A stretch of DNA of 64,000 bases from Acidobacteria bacterium RIFCSPLOWO2_12_FULL_66_21. GTDB lineage: Bacteria; Acidobacteriota; Vicinamibacteria; Vicinamibacterales; 2-12-FULL-66-21. Shown here piece by piece: positions 53,353-62,628 of the stretch; positions within the stretch are counted from its first letter, which is position 1, and each line of letters begins with the position of its first letter. The position numbers and the translations under genes were made by a program. The stretch lies in assembly GCA_001767455.1 (NCBI GenBank), contig MELC01000039.1:62001-126000 (forward strand), in the 5' to 3' direction. Under the pieces are notes generated by a model. The model saw only the letters and a program-made list of their open reading frames with translations. It was not told where the DNA came from and made no database searches.

Positions 53353-55695
53353 ATGGGATCAACGCTGTCGAGGCGTCTCAGCGAATTCATCGGGGTGGCC
53401 CTGTTCGCGCTCGCGCTCATCTGGGTCATCTCCCTGGCCAGCTACAGCCCGTCGGACCCCGTGTGGTTCTTCAACACGGGGGCGGATCTGCCGCCGGCGA
53501 ATTTCGTGGGCCGCGTCGGCGCGTTCATGGCGGAGCTCTCGTATCAGCTTCTCGGCTACTCCGCCTACCTGATTCCGGTGGTCCTGGTCGTCGTGGCCTG
53601 GCACTACTTCTGGTGCCGCGCGCTCGACGCCGCGTACACCAAGCTCGTGGGAGCCACGCTTCTGCTCTGCTGCACGTCCTCGTTCCTCTCGCTGGCGTTC
53701 GGCACGCTGGAGGGACCCGGGGCGGCCGGTACCCGCGCCGGAGGCTATCTCGGGCAGGGGCTGGAGGCGGTGCTCAAGGAGTATCTCAATCGCACCGGCT
53801 CGATCATCCTGATTCTGACGTTGTTGTTCCTGGCCATCGTCCTGTCCACGCAGTTCTCGTTCGGCCGCGTGTTCGCGGCGATCGACCAGTCGATCCGCGA
53901 CCGCTGGGCCGCGATGAGAGGCAGCCTCCACGAATGGCGCGAGGAGCGCCGCCGCGCGAAGCAACGACAGGAAGTGCTGAAGAAGCACCTCGACAAGATT
54001 CCGAAGGAGGCACGCCCGGCTCCCGAGGCGGCGAAGGCCAACGGCGAGGCGCCCGATCCGGCAACGAAGCCGTCGCGCACGGCGTCGGTCGTCGGCGCGG
54101 CGGCCGCGGCGCTGAAGGCCGCATCCGCCCGGCCCACACCCCCGCCTCCGATCAAGCGGCCGCCCGCCACGCCCGTCGAGGCGCCGCTGCCGCTGGCCGA
54201 CGTGGAGAGGGCCCCCGCCGAGCGCAAGAAAGGCGCGTACGTCGCGCCCCCGCTGGCGCTCCTCGACTCGCCGAAGGGGGAACGCAAGATCGACGAGCGC
54301 GAGCTGATGGAAGGCGCGCGGCTGCTCGAGGAAAAGTGCCGCGAGTTCTCGGTTGAAGGCTCTGTCGTGCAGATCCATCCGGGTCCGGTCGTCACGACCT
54401 ACGAGTTCAAGCCCGACGCGGGCGTGAAGTACAGCAAGATCACCGGCCTTGCCGACGACCTCTGCCTCGCGATGCAGGCCGAATCGGTCCTCATCGATCG
54501 CACCCCGGGCAAGTCGACCGTCGGCATCCAGATCCCGAACCCGAACCGCGAGCTGATCTCGATGCGCGAAATGCTGGAGTCCGACGCCTACAAGCGGTCG
54601 CCGTCGAAGCTGAGTCTCGCGCTCGGCAAGACGATCCACGGCGAGCCGTTCGTGAGCGACCTCGCGACCATGCCGCACCTGCTGATCGCCGGATCGACCG
54701 GGACCGGCAAATCGGTCAGCGTGAACGCGATGCTGTGCAGCATCCTGTTCCGGAGCTCGCCGGAAGACGTGCGGCTGATCATGATCGATCCCAAGCGGCT
54801 GGAGCTCGGGATGTACGAGGAGATCCCCCACCTGCTGACGCCGGTGGTGGTCGATCCGAAGATGGCCGCGAACGCGCTGCGCTGGGCGGTTCGCGAGATG
54901 GAAGACCGGTACAAGACGCTCGCCGCGGTCGGCGTCCGGAACATCGACCAGTACAACCGCAACCTGCGGCTGGCCCAGGCCGAGCACAAGGGGCCCGTCA
55001 CCGACGACCACGGCAACGAGATCAAGACGCTTCCCTTCATCGTCGTGCTGATCGACGAGCTCGCGGATCTCATGATGGTGGCCAGCAACGAGGTCGAGGA
55101 ATCAATCTGCCGGCTCGCGCAGATGGCGCGCGCCGTCGGCATCCATCTCATTCTCGCGACGCAGCGTCCGTCGGTCGACGTCATCACGGGGTTGATCAAG
55201 GCGAACCTGCCCGCGCGCATCTCGTTCCGCGTCTCGTCGAAGATCGACTCGCGGACGATTCTCGACGGCAACGGCGCCGAACAGCTGCTCGGCAAGGGCG
55301 ACATGCTGTACCTGCCGCCCGCCTCCTCGCGGCTCGTGCGCCTCCACGGCCCGTATATCTCGGAGCAGGAGTGCGCCAGGCTCGCCAGCTTCCTCCGCAA
55401 GCAGGGGAAGCCGACCTACGACACGTCGATCACCGAGGACGAGAAGAAGTCCGCGGGCGAGCTGGAGATCGAGAAAGACGACCTGTACGACGAGGCGGCC
55501 CGCATCATCGTGTCGAGCGGCCAGGCGTCCATCTCGTACCTGCAGCGGCGGCTGCGGATCGGATTCAGCCGCGCGGCGCGCCTGGTCGACATGATGGAGG
55601 CCGAAGGGATCGTGTCGAGCGCCACCGGCAGCAAGGCGCGCGAGGTCCTGGTGAAGCCGGACTACTTCGACGAAGTGGACGCGCAACTGCGGTGA
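53353..55695 (+). CDS. ftsK: DNA translocase FtsK/SpoIIIE
   Basis: Septal DNA pump that clears chromosomes before division, 780 residues. It has four N-terminal transmembrane helices (about 16-35, 60-83, 95-115, 137-160). A basic Ala/Pro-rich linker (about 195-300) is shorter than in Escherichia coli. The motor has Walker A AGSTGTGKSVSVNAMLCSIL near 447 and Walker B FIVVLIDELADLMMVASNEV near 562. LATQRPSVDVITGLIKANLP and FRVSSKIDSRTILDGNGAEQ then LLGKGDMLY follow. The gamma winged-helix (about 715-778, ISYLQRRLRIGFSRAARLVD) reads the polar KOPS-type sequences. It is followed seven bases later by a cell-wall amidase, fitting a division role. Confidence 0.96.
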   Translation: MGSTLSRRLSEFIGVALFALALIWVISLASYSPSDPVWFFNTGADLPPANFVGRVGAFMAELSYQLLGYSAYLIPVVLVVVAWHYFWCRALDAAYTKLVGATLLLCCTSSFLSLAFGTLEGPGAAGTRAGGYLGQGLEAVLKEYLNRTGSIILILTLLFLAIVLSTQFSFGRVFAAIDQSIRDRWAAMRGSLHEWREERRRAKQRQEVLKKHLDKIPKEARPAPEAAKANGEAPDPATKPSRTASVVGAAAAALKAASARPTPPPPIKRPPATPVEAPLPLADVERAPAERKKGAYVAPPLALLDSPKGERKIDERELMEGARLLEEKCREFSVEGSVVQIHPGPVVTTYEFKPDAGVKYSKITGLADDLCLAMQAESVLIDRTPGKSTVGIQIPNPNRELISMREMLESDAYKRSPSKLSLALGKTIHGEPFVSDLATMPHLLIAGSTGTGKSVSVNAMLCSILFRSSPEDVRLIMIDPKRLELGMYEEIPHLLTPVVVDPKMAANALRWAVREMEDRYKTLAAVGVRNIDQYNRNLRLAQAEHKGPVTDDHGNEIKTLPFIVVLIDELADLMMVASNEVEESICRLAQMARAVGIHLILATQRPSVDVITGLIKANLPARISFRVSSKIDSRTILDGNGAEQLLGKGDMLYLPPASSRLVRLHGPYISEQECARLASFLRKQGKPTYDTSITEDEKKSAGELEIEKDDLYDEAARIIVSSGQASISYLQRRLRIGFSRAARLVDMMEAEGIVSSATGSKAREVLVKPDYFDEVDAQLR

Positions 55696-55702
55696 AGCAG
55701 CC

Positions 55703-57505
55703 ATGCATGTGAAGCCCGGCGCCGCGCTCCTGGTCGTCCTGGCCCTCGCCTCCGGCGCAGCTCCCGCCTTTGCGGCTCAGTCGGCCGCGCGGTTGTACAC
55801 GCAGGCGCTCGGCCGCGAGCGGGTCGTGCGCGACGTCGCGCGCAAGTCGACGCTCGCCCAGATCCGCGCGGTCATCAAGTCCTACGATGCGATCGTGCGG
55901 CGCTATCCGGCGAGCGGCTACAGCGACAACGCGCTCTGGCAGGCCGGCAACCTCGCGCTGCTCGCCTTCGATCGCTTCGGGGATCCCGCGGACAGGCGCA
56001 TGGCGGCCCGCCTCCTGACCGAGCTGAAGAACCGCTACCCGAGCAGCTCGCTGGTGGCCCGCGTCGATTCGGCGCTCCAGCGCACGATGGTTCCGGCTGT
56101 GTCGCTGCCGGCGCCGGCGGCCGCCGTCGCTCCAGCCGGGGAGAAGCCGGCCCCCTCCGCGGAAACTGTGGCCGTCGGCGTTCCGGTCGCCATCAGGGAC
56201 ATCAAACGTTCGCCGCTGCCCGATGGCGTCCGCGTCAGCATCGAGATGGATCGTGAGTCCACGTGGCACGCCGAACGGCTCGATGGCCCGCCGCGGGTCT
56301 TCTTCGACCTCTACGGCGCGCGACCCATCGCGGCCCTTCTGGACGCGACGCTGCGTTACAGCAGCGACGTCGTCAAGGAGATACGGCTCGGCAGGCATCC
56401 ACAGAACACCACCCGCGTCGTGATGGACCTGACAGGGGTGGAGAGCTACAGCGTCTTCACGCTTTACAACCCGTTCCGACTCATCATCGATTTCAAGGCC
56501 GCGGCGGCTCCGGCGACACTTTCTGCGCCGGCCGCGAGCCAGCCGGCTCCCGCCGCACGCCCGACCCCGCCGCCGGTCCCCGCTCCGCCGCCGCCCTCGA
56601 CGCAGGGGACGCCGGCATCCGAGCCCTCGTCCACGCACCCGGCGATTCCGCCGGCCGCCCAGGCCGCCATCGCGCAGGCTCCGCTCCACACAAAGCCGAT
56701 CGCCTCCCGTCCGGTGATCGCGTCGCCGCCGGCGTTGCCCGCCGCGAATTCCGACGGCAAGTTCTCGCTCGCCCGCCAGCTCGGACTTGGCGTCTCGCGC
56801 ATCGTCATCGACGCCGGGCACGGAGGCCACGACCCCGGAGCGCAAGGAAACGGCGTCGTCGAGTCGGAACTGGTCCTCGACGTGGCCCAGCGGCTGGAGA
56901 AGCTCATCAAGAAGCAGACGGCGGTCGAAGTGGTGATGACGCGGGACGGCGACGTCTTCATCCCGCTCGAGGAACGCACGGCGATCGCCAACCGCGAGGG
57001 AGCCGACCTGTTCCTCTCCATTCACGCCAACGCGAGCCGCAACAAGTCGGCGCGCGGCATCGAGACCTACTTCCTCAACTTCGCGTCGAACCCGGAGGCG
57101 GAAGCGGTCGCGGCGCGCGAGAACTCGGCCTCGGGCCGGACGATGCACAGCCTGCCGGACATCGTGAGGGCAATCGCGCTCAACAACAAGATCGACGAGT
57201 CGCGCGATTTCGCGGAGATCGTGCAGCGCTCGATGGTGCGCAGGATTGCCGTCCGCAACAAGCAGGTGAAGGATCTCGGCGTGAAGCAGGCTCCCTTCGT
57301 CGTGCTGATCGGCGCCGCGATGCCGAGCGTGCTCGCGGAGATTTCCTTCGTGACCCACCGCCAGGAAGGCCAGCTTCTGAAGTCGGCCTCGTACCGCCAG
57401 CAGATCGCCGAAGCGCTCTTCGACGCGGTGCTCCGCTACCAGCAGTCGCTCAAGAAGTTGAAGACGGTGCGGACATCGACGAAGGCAGGGCGCGAACAAA
57501 GATGA
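55703..57505 (+). CDS. N-acetylmuramoyl-L-alanine amidase with AMIN domain
   Basis: Exported AmiC-like amidase that cuts peptide stems off murein, probably at the septum, 600 residues. The signal peptide is MHVKPGAALLVVLALASGAA then PAFA. A helical TPR-like region (about 27-125) comes first. The AMIN domain (about 160-265: RDIKRSPLPDGVRVSIEMDR, YSVFTLYNPFRLIIDF) targets the wall. A Pro/Ala linker leads to the Amidase_3 domain (about 363-590). The zinc ligands are seen in VIDAGHGGHDPGAQG (His), VVESELVLDVAQ (Glu) and LFLSIHANASRN (His); the catalytic Glu is in VLAEISFVTHRQEGQLL. It is downstream of ftsK, probably co-transcribed. Confidence 0.92.
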   Translation: MHVKPGAALLVVLALASGAAPAFAAQSAARLYTQALGRERVVRDVARKSTLAQIRAVIKSYDAIVRRYPASGYSDNALWQAGNLALLAFDRFGDPADRRMAARLLTELKNRYPSSSLVARVDSALQRTMVPAVSLPAPAAAVAPAGEKPAPSAETVAVGVPVAIRDIKRSPLPDGVRVSIEMDRESTWHAERLDGPPRVFFDLYGARPIAALLDATLRYSSDVVKEIRLGRHPQNTTRVVMDLTGVESYSVFTLYNPFRLIIDFKAAAAPATLSAPAASQPAPAARPTPPPVPAPPPPSTQGTPASEPSSTHPAIPPAAQAAIAQAPLHTKPIASRPVIASPPALPAANSDGKFSLARQLGLGVSRIVIDAGHGGHDPGAQGNGVVESELVLDVAQRLEKLIKKQTAVEVVMTRDGDVFIPLEERTAIANREGADLFLSIHANASRNKSARGIETYFLNFASNPEAEAVAARENSASGRTMHSLPDIVRAIALNNKIDESRDFAEIVQRSMVRRIAVRNKQVKDLGVKQAPFVVLIGAAMPSVLAEISFVTHRQEGQLLKSASYRQQIAEALFDAVLRYQQSLKKLKTVRTSTKAGREQR

Positions 57506-57509
57506 TCGC

Positions 57510-57552
57510 CGCGGCTCGCGGCTCGCAGCTCGTGAACACTGGAAACTGGAAA
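57510..57552. repeat. GGCTCGCGGCTCGCAGCTCG and CTGGAAACTGGAAACT words
   Basis: A 47-base gap between convergent genes consists of two word families also seen at 47120, 49108 and 8757. The stop of the small membrane protein gene abuts the right edge. Confidence 0.6.
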
Positions 57553-57780
57553 CTACACGTAAGGCGAGATGTGAATCACGTCTGATTCCATCGTCGTGTC
57601 CGCGCCGCGGCGGGCGCGGAGCAGCTTGAATCCGATCAGGGCCCCCCCGAGTACCGCCCCGAGCAGCAACGCCACCAGAATCAGCACGCCAGTCAGGCCG
57701 AACGCGCCGATGAGCACGTCGCCGATCGTCGTCGACTCGACGGGCGGCTCGACGACGTGGACGATGATGGGCTGCTGCAT
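57553..57780 (-). CDS. Small single-span membrane protein
   Basis: A 75-residue hypothetical product: a short N-terminal segment MQQPIIVHVVEPPVESTTIG, one long Gly-rich hydrophobic helix (VLIGAFGLTGVLILVALLLG then AVLGGALIG, about 22-50), and a basic tail KLLRARRGADTTMESDVIHI. No family is recognised. It lies nine bases after pepA on the same strand, so it is probably the end of that transcript. Coding potential is supported by tight spacing and a well-formed membrane segment. Confidence 0.6.
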   Translation of the reverse strand: MQQPIIVHVVEPPVESTTIGDVLIGAFGLTGVLILVALLLGAVLGGALIGFKLLRARRGADTTMESDVIHISPYV

Positions 57781-57789
57781 GGACCTCCC

Positions 57790-59328
57790 TCAGACCGGCT
57801 CTTCAGGCTTTGACACCGCCTGGGACCATTCTGCGCTGGTAAAGGGCAGCTGCGCCAGCGTACGCACCGCCACGCCGCTCGCCCCCTTGGGCTGCCACGG
57901 CTTCGCCTCGTCGGCCCACGCGGTGCCCGCGATGTCCAGATGGACCCACGGCAGGTCACCGGCGAATTCCTTGATGAACGTGGCCGCGGTGGCTGCGGCG
58001 GCGGGGCGTCCGCCCACGTTGACGAGGTCGGCGATCTCGCTGCGCAGCTGGTCCGCGTACTCATCGTAGAGCGGCAGCGGCCAGCAGCGGTCTCCCGCCG
58101 CGTCAGCGGTGCGGCGGACGACAGCCACCCAGGACTCCGGGCGGCCGAAAATACCCGACGCGGCCTTGCCGAGCGCGACGACGCACGCGCCTGTGAGGGT
58201 GGCGACGTCCACGAGGTGGGTCGCGCCGAGCTGCCGGGCGTACCAGAGGCCGTCAGCCAGAATCAGCCGCCCCTCCGCGTCGGTGTTGATGACTTCAACC
58301 GTTTTTCCGCTGGCCGAGGTCAGGACGTCGCCCGGCTTGAGCGCCCGACCACCCGGCATGTTCTCCGTCGTCGGCACCACGCCGATGACACGAATCGGAG
58401 CGTTCAGCAGCCGGATGGCGCGCATGGCGCAGATTACGGCGGCGCCGCCAGCCATGTCGTCCTTCATCCGCTCCATGCCGTCCGCGGGCTTGATTGAAAT
58501 GCCTCCGGTGTCGAAGGTGATCCCCTTGCCGACGAGACCAAGCACCGGAAACGCCGGCGCCCCGGGCGGGTCGTGACGCATCACGATGACACGCGGCGGC
58601 TCCGCGCTCCCGCGCGAGACGCCGAGGAGCAGTCCCATGCCGAGCGCGCCGATTGCGCGCTCGTCGAGCACCTCGATGGGAATACCGGCCTCGCCCGAGA
58701 TGCGCTGCGCTCGCTCGGCAAACACCGACGGCGTGAGGACGTTCGACGGCTCGTTGCAGAGCTCACGCGCGAGATTGCTCGACTCGGCCAGAATCAGCCC
58801 ACGTTCGACGGCCGCCTCGAGCGCCCCGGCGTCTGGCGTGGCAGGTACAACCACCTGCACGTCTTCCGGCGGCGGACCGCCGCGCTCCCCGCTCTTGTAG
58901 GTGTCGCCGCTGAAGCGCGCGAGCACGAGACCTTCGGCGGCTGCCTGGACTTCGACTGCGGTCGCCTGACCGCGGATCAGCCACGCGACGCGCGGAACGC
59001 GCCGCTGGCGCGCCTGAAGCGCCGCCGCCGTCGCAACACGGCGCAGCCTTTCCGTGCCGAAATCCGCTCTCGTACCGGCGCCGACGATCGCGACGCGCGA
59101 AGCGCGCCAGCCGGCGACCGGCGTGACCAGCGTCTCGTAGGCCTTTCCCCGCGCTTCGCCGGACGCGATGGCGCGCCCGAGCACACCGCCGGTGGCGCCA
59201 TCGATGTCCTGAAGCTCTCCCTGAAGCCCCTCGCCTTCGAACAGCGGAACCATGAGAAGGTCGGTATCGATCTCTGGCAGCGCCGCCGTCCACAGCCGCA
59301 CGGCGCGAGAGGAAGCAGTCGGCTTCAT
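57790..59328 (-). CDS. pepA: Leucyl aminopeptidase (M17)
   Basis: Cytoplasmic dizinc aminopeptidase, 512 residues from the ATG at 59328. The N-terminal domain is variable. The catalytic domain has GLVGKGITFDTGGISIKPAD then GMERMKDDMAGGAAV (Lys and Asp ligands), and the signature NTDAEGRLILADG with the second set of metal ligands and catalytic Arg. WVHLDIAGTAW is conserved near the C-terminus. It releases N-terminal amino acids in peptide turnover. Thirteen codons upstream of the ATG are open but lie before the -10 element. Confidence 0.95.
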   Translation of the reverse strand: MKPTASSRAVRLWTAALPEIDTDLLMVPLFEGEGLQGELQDIDGATGGVLGRAIASGEARGKAYETLVTPVAGWRASRVAIVGAGTRADFGTERLRRVATAAALQARQRRVPRVAWLIRGQATAVEVQAAAEGLVLARFSGDTYKSGERGGPPPEDVQVVVPATPDAGALEAAVERGLILAESSNLARELCNEPSNVLTPSVFAERAQRISGEAGIPIEVLDERAIGALGMGLLLGVSRGSAEPPRVIVMRHDPPGAPAFPVLGLVGKGITFDTGGISIKPADGMERMKDDMAGGAAVICAMRAIRLLNAPIRVIGVVPTTENMPGGRALKPGDVLTSASGKTVEVINTDAEGRLILADGLWYARQLGATHLVDVATLTGACVVALGKAASGIFGRPESWVAVVRRTADAAGDRCWPLPLYDEYADQLRSEIADLVNVGGRPAAAATAATFIKEFAGDLPWVHLDIAGTAWADEAKPWQPKGASGVAVRTLAQLPFTSAEWSQAVSKPEEPV

Positions 59329-59334
59329 GTCGGA

Positions 59335-59340
59335 ATTATA
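59335..59340 (-). promoter_or_regulatory. pepA -10 element, probable leaderless start
   Basis: A perfect TATAAT on the minus strand (59340-59335) ends seven bases before the pepA ATG at 59328, placing the predicted transcript start on the start codon. No consensus -35 is seen 16-18 bases upstream. Confidence 0.5.
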
Positions 59341-59450
59341 TGGTGAATTCCGCATCCGGCCGTCCATGCGAGGCGCGGACGGTGAAACAGAGGATGGAGA
59401 ACGTAGACTGCAGAATGCGGAATCGGGGGTAGTAGTGAGGACTCCGCATT

Positions 59451-59852
59451 CTACGTTTCACAGAATTCCAACTCCCCTTCCACCGCTTCCCCCGAGCGAA
59501 TGTGATATCCCCGAACCTCCGGCGCAGGTCCTGCGAGCGAAACAATCAGATGAAGGAACTCGGGATAGTGCGCCTCGGCGATGTCGGTCGCTGACGGCAA
59601 AGCCGCGCTGTGCGGGTGTGAGTGGTAGGCGCCCAGGATCTCGCGTCCCTCAGCGCGCGTGCGCCGGATGGCCGCGAAGTGATCGACGGGATCGACCTGA
59701 AAGGCGGCCGGACTGCGCCGGACGTTCCGCGCCGGCAGCGCCTCGTCAATCGCGCCGGCCCGCCCGAGGAGGAGCCCGCAACACTCATTCGGCGCCTCCG
59801 CCCGGGCGTGCGCGACGACGGCGTCGAGCACGTGCTGCGGGATTGAAATCAC
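59451..59852 (-). CDS. JAMM/MPN domain metalloprotease (M67 family)
   Basis: Small zinc isopeptidase-like protein, 133 residues from the GTG at 59852, which overlaps the thiolase stop by four bases (GTGA). The JAMM motif is complete: Glu in EAPNECCGLLLGR (about residue 23) and HSHPHSAALPSATD (H-x-H-x10-D, about 74-87). Bacterial relatives remove ubiquitin-like sulfur carriers or cysteine from protein conjugates. No ThiS/MoaD or E1-like gene is nearby, so the substrate is unknown. The long open frame upstream is a shifted reading of thiolase. Confidence 0.85.
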   Translation of the reverse strand: MISIPQHVLDAVVAHARAEAPNECCGLLLGRAGAIDEALPARNVRRSPAAFQVDPVDHFAAIRRTRAEGREILGAYHSHPHSAALPSATDIAEAHYPEFLHLIVSLAGPAPEVRGYHIRSGEAVEGELEFCET

Positions 59853-61027
59853 GTTTCCACGATCAGCGCCGTCCCCATCCCTCCGCCGATGCACAGCGCC
59901 GCGGCTCCCCTGCCGCCGCCCCGCGCCTGCAGCGCGTGCACGAGCGTCGTCAGGATCCGCGCGCCGCTGGCGCCGATCGGATGGCCGAGCGCGATTGCGC
60001 CGCCGTGGACGTTCACCTTCGCCGGATCCAGCTTCAGCTCGCGGACGACGGCGAGCGACTGCGAGGCGAAGGCTTCGTTGAGCTCGAACAGGTCGAGATC
60101 GTCGAGCGTGAGGTTCGCGCGCTTCGCCGCGCGGCGCAGCGCTTCGACCGGGCCCATGCCCATGATCATCGGGTCGACGCCCGTCGTGCAGTACGCGAGG
60201 ATGCGCGCGAGCGGCGTGTGGCCGAGATCCCGCGCCTTCTTCTCCGCTGCAATCACCAGCGCCGCCGCGCCGTCGTTGATCCCCGACGCATTGCCGGCGG
60301 TGACCGTGCCTTCCTTTGCGAAGGCCGCCTTCAGAACGCCGAGCTTCTCGGCCGTCGTGCCGGCGCGCGGGTACTCGTCCTTCGTGACTTTCAGCGGCGG
60401 CCCCTTCCGCTGGGGGACGTCGACAGCCACGATCTCGCGCTCGAAGACGCCGGAACCGACGGCTTGCTCGGCGCGCCGCTGGCTTTCCGCGGCGAACGCG
60501 TCCTGATCGGCGCGCGACACCGCGTAGCGCTTGGCGACCTCCTCGGCGGTCATCCCCATGTGGCAGCCGTTGATGGCGCAGGTCAACCCCTCCTGGATCA
60601 TCGAATCGACGACCTCCGCATTGCCCATCCGGTAGCCCCAGCGGGCGCCCTTCAGCAGGAAGGGCGCGTTGCTCATCGACTCGGTGCCGCCCGCGAGGAT
60701 CAGATCGATGAAGCCGGCCTTGACGGCCTCGACGGCGTGCACGACCGCCTGGAGGCCTGAGCCGCACACGCGATTGACCGTCTCAGCGGGGACCTCCACC
60801 GGCACGCCGGCCTTGAGCGCCGCCTGCCGCGCGACGTTCATCCCCGTGCCGGCCTGGAGCACGCAGCCCATGATGACGTCGCCGATGTCCTTCGCGTCAA
60901 CGCCGGCCCGCGCCACGGCTTCACGGAGGACCACCGCGGCGAGATCGACCGCCGACAGGTCCTTGAATACACCACCGAACGACCCGATCGGCGTCCGGCA
61001 CGCGCTGAGAATGACTGCTTCGTCCAT
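59849..61027 (-). CDS. Acetyl-CoA C-acetyltransferase (thiolase)
   Basis: Biosynthetic/degradative thiolase interconverting acetoacetyl-CoA and two acetyl-CoA, 392 residues. The acyl-enzyme Cys is in VNRVCGSGLQAVVHAVEAVK (about residue 88). The active-site His and Cys are in GGAIALGHPIGASGARIL (about 348) and CIGGGMGTALIVE (about 378). NEAFASQSL carries the conserved Asn-Glu-Ala-Phe. The start is preceded by a strong GGAGGTT. It is divergent from atoE, and with the CoA-transferase genes downstream makes an acetoacetate-type degradation set. Confidence 0.94.
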   Translation of the reverse strand: MDEAVILSACRTPIGSFGGVFKDLSAVDLAAVVLREAVARAGVDAKDIGDVIMGCVLQAGTGMNVARQAALKAGVPVEVPAETVNRVCGSGLQAVVHAVEAVKAGFIDLILAGGTESMSNAPFLLKGARWGYRMGNAEVVDSMIQEGLTCAINGCHMGMTAEEVAKRYAVSRADQDAFAAESQRRAEQAVGSGVFEREIVAVDVPQRKGPPLKVTKDEYPRAGTTAEKLGVLKAAFAKEGTVTAGNASGINDGAAALVIAAEKKARDLGHTPLARILAYCTTGVDPMIMGMGPVEALRRAAKRANLTLDDLDLFELNEAFASQSLAVVRELKLDPAKVNVHGGAIALGHPIGASGARILTTLVHALQARGGGRGAAALCIGGGMGTALIVET

Positions 61028-61107
61028 ATGAACCTCCGACAGCCGACATTATGACTACAATGCCACCCGGTTCGTGAACTGTTCCACGCGACCATCTGAG
61101 GGGCTTT

Positions 61108-62532
61108 ATGACGAGATCGGCCGACGCGGGCGGTGTTTCAGGCCGAACGGCGAACGCCGTCGAGCGATTCGCCGAGCGCGCGACGGCGTGGACCGAGCGA
61201 TGGATGCCGGACGCGTTCGTGTTCGCGCTTGCCGCGACCTTCGTCGTGCTCGTCGCCGCGTGGGCCGTCGATCCCGCCGTTCGCCAGTCGCCGATCCGGC
61301 TGGTCGATACGTGGGGCGCCGGGTTCTGGGCGCTGATCCCTTTCACGCTGCAGATGACGATGATCATCATCGGCGGCTATGTCCTGGCCAGTTCGCCGCC
61401 GGTCTTTCGCGTGATCTGCCGGCTGGCGGCGTGGCCGCGATCGGCCAAAGGGGCGGTGCTGCTCGTGGCGGTCGTGGCGATGTCGACGTCGCTCGTCAAC
61501 TGGGGCTTCAGCCTGATTGCGAGCGCCGTCCTCGCCCGCGAGGTCGCGCGCCGGGTGCCGGGCGCCGACTACCGCGCGCTCGGCGCGAGCAGCTTCCTCG
61601 GCCTCGGCACGGTGTGGGCGCAGGGACTCAGCGGATCGGCCGCCCTCCAGATGGCCCGCGCCTCGTCGATGCCGCCGAAGCTTGCGGCGATTGTCGGCGA
61701 GATTCCGCTCACGGAGACCATCTTCCGCTGGGAGAGTCTCGTGTGCGTGGCCGTCGAGATGGCCGTGGTGTCGGCGGTCGTGTGGCTGATCGCGCCAGGA
61801 GAAGGCCGCGGGCGTCCTGCCGCGGCGATGGGCATCGACCTCGGTCCGTCCGCGCCGGCGCCGCTGCCGCGACCCACGGTGCCGGGCGAGCGCCTGGAGC
61901 ACAGTCCCCTCTTGTTGGTGCCGGTCGCCCTCCTCGGATTCGCGTACCTGGCGCGGGTCTTCGCGGCGCGCGCCTCGAGCGTGCCGGAAGCATTGAACGC
62001 GCTCGACTTCAACACCGTGAACCTGTTCCTGCTCGCGACGGGCGCGCTGCTGCACTGGACGCCGGCCGCGCTCGTGCGGGCGGTTAAAGAGGCCACGCCG
62101 GCGGCGTCGGGCGTTCTCCTCCAGTTTCCCTTTTATGCGGGCATCTTCGGCATCATGACAGGCACGCAGTTGTCCGACGCGATTGCCGGACTGTTCGTGC
62201 GTGCCTCGAGCGCCGTGGCGTTTCCCGGGATGATCCTGGGGTATTCGGCTGCGCTGGGTGTGTTCGTTCCCTCCGGTGGGGCCAAGTGGGTCATCGAGGC
62301 GCCCTACGTGCTGCAGTCGGCGCGGGCACTCGGCGTCCACAGCGGGTGGATGGTCGTCACCTACGATCTCGGCGAGGCGATTGCCAACCTGGTCCAGCCG
62401 TTCTGGATGCTCCCCATCCTCGCGCTGCTCGGCCTGCGCGCCCGCGACATCATGGGCTACACCTACGTGATTGCGCTCGTGCTCTTTCCCGTCGCCCTCT
62501 TGCTCGTCACACTCCTGCGTCCGGCGCTCTGA
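61108..62532 (+). CDS. atoE: Short-chain fatty acid transporter (AtoE family)
   Basis: Inner-membrane carrier, 474 residues, with about 10-12 hydrophobic helices. Family marks are WMPDAFVFALAATFVVLVAA (about 32-51), a membrane segment IPFTLQMTMIIIGGYVLASS, STSLVNWGFSLIASAVLARE and PSGGAKWVIEAPYVLQSARA. Characterised AtoE proteins take up short-chain fatty acids such as acetoacetate or butyrate. The ATG follows GAGGGG. Its position beside a thiolase and CoA-transferase subunits supports the assignment. Confidence 0.9.
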   Translation: MTRSADAGGVSGRTANAVERFAERATAWTERWMPDAFVFALAATFVVLVAAWAVDPAVRQSPIRLVDTWGAGFWALIPFTLQMTMIIIGGYVLASSPPVFRVICRLAAWPRSAKGAVLLVAVVAMSTSLVNWGFSLIASAVLAREVARRVPGADYRALGASSFLGLGTVWAQGLSGSAALQMARASSMPPKLAAIVGEIPLTETIFRWESLVCVAVEMAVVSAVVWLIAPGEGRGRPAAAMGIDLGPSAPAPLPRPTVPGERLEHSPLLLVPVALLGFAYLARVFAARASSVPEALNALDFNTVNLFLLATGALLHWTPAALVRAVKEATPAASGVLLQFPFYAGIFGIMTGTQLSDAIAGLFVRASSAVAFPGMILGYSAALGVFVPSGGAKWVIEAPYVLQSARALGVHSGWMVVTYDLGEAIANLVQPFWMLPILALLGLRARDIMGYTYVIALVLFPVALLLVTLLRPAL

Positions 62533-62571
62533 GCCAACACGCGCGAAGAAACACGCACGGTGACCGGCGGG

Positions 62572-62577
62572 TATAAT
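62572..62577 (+). promoter_or_regulatory. -10 element upstream of CoA-transferase genes
   Basis: A perfect TATAAT lies 52 bases before the subunit A start; no matching -35 is visible. It suggests the CoA-transferase pair can be transcribed separately from atoE. Confidence 0.45.
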
Positions 62578-62628
62578 AATGCGCCCCGGAACAATTGCTT
62601 TGAACGTCGCTTCAAGGACCATCACACC

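Noticed and set aside
53359-55011. Long open frame antisense to ftsK
   Set aside because: Composition is that of a shadow frame; FtsK on the other strand has all motor motifs.
59451-60767. A 438-codon minus-strand frame seeming to fuse a thiolase-region protein with the JAMM domain
   Set aside because: The first two thirds are a shifted reading of thiolase; only the part after the GTG at 59852 is a real protein.
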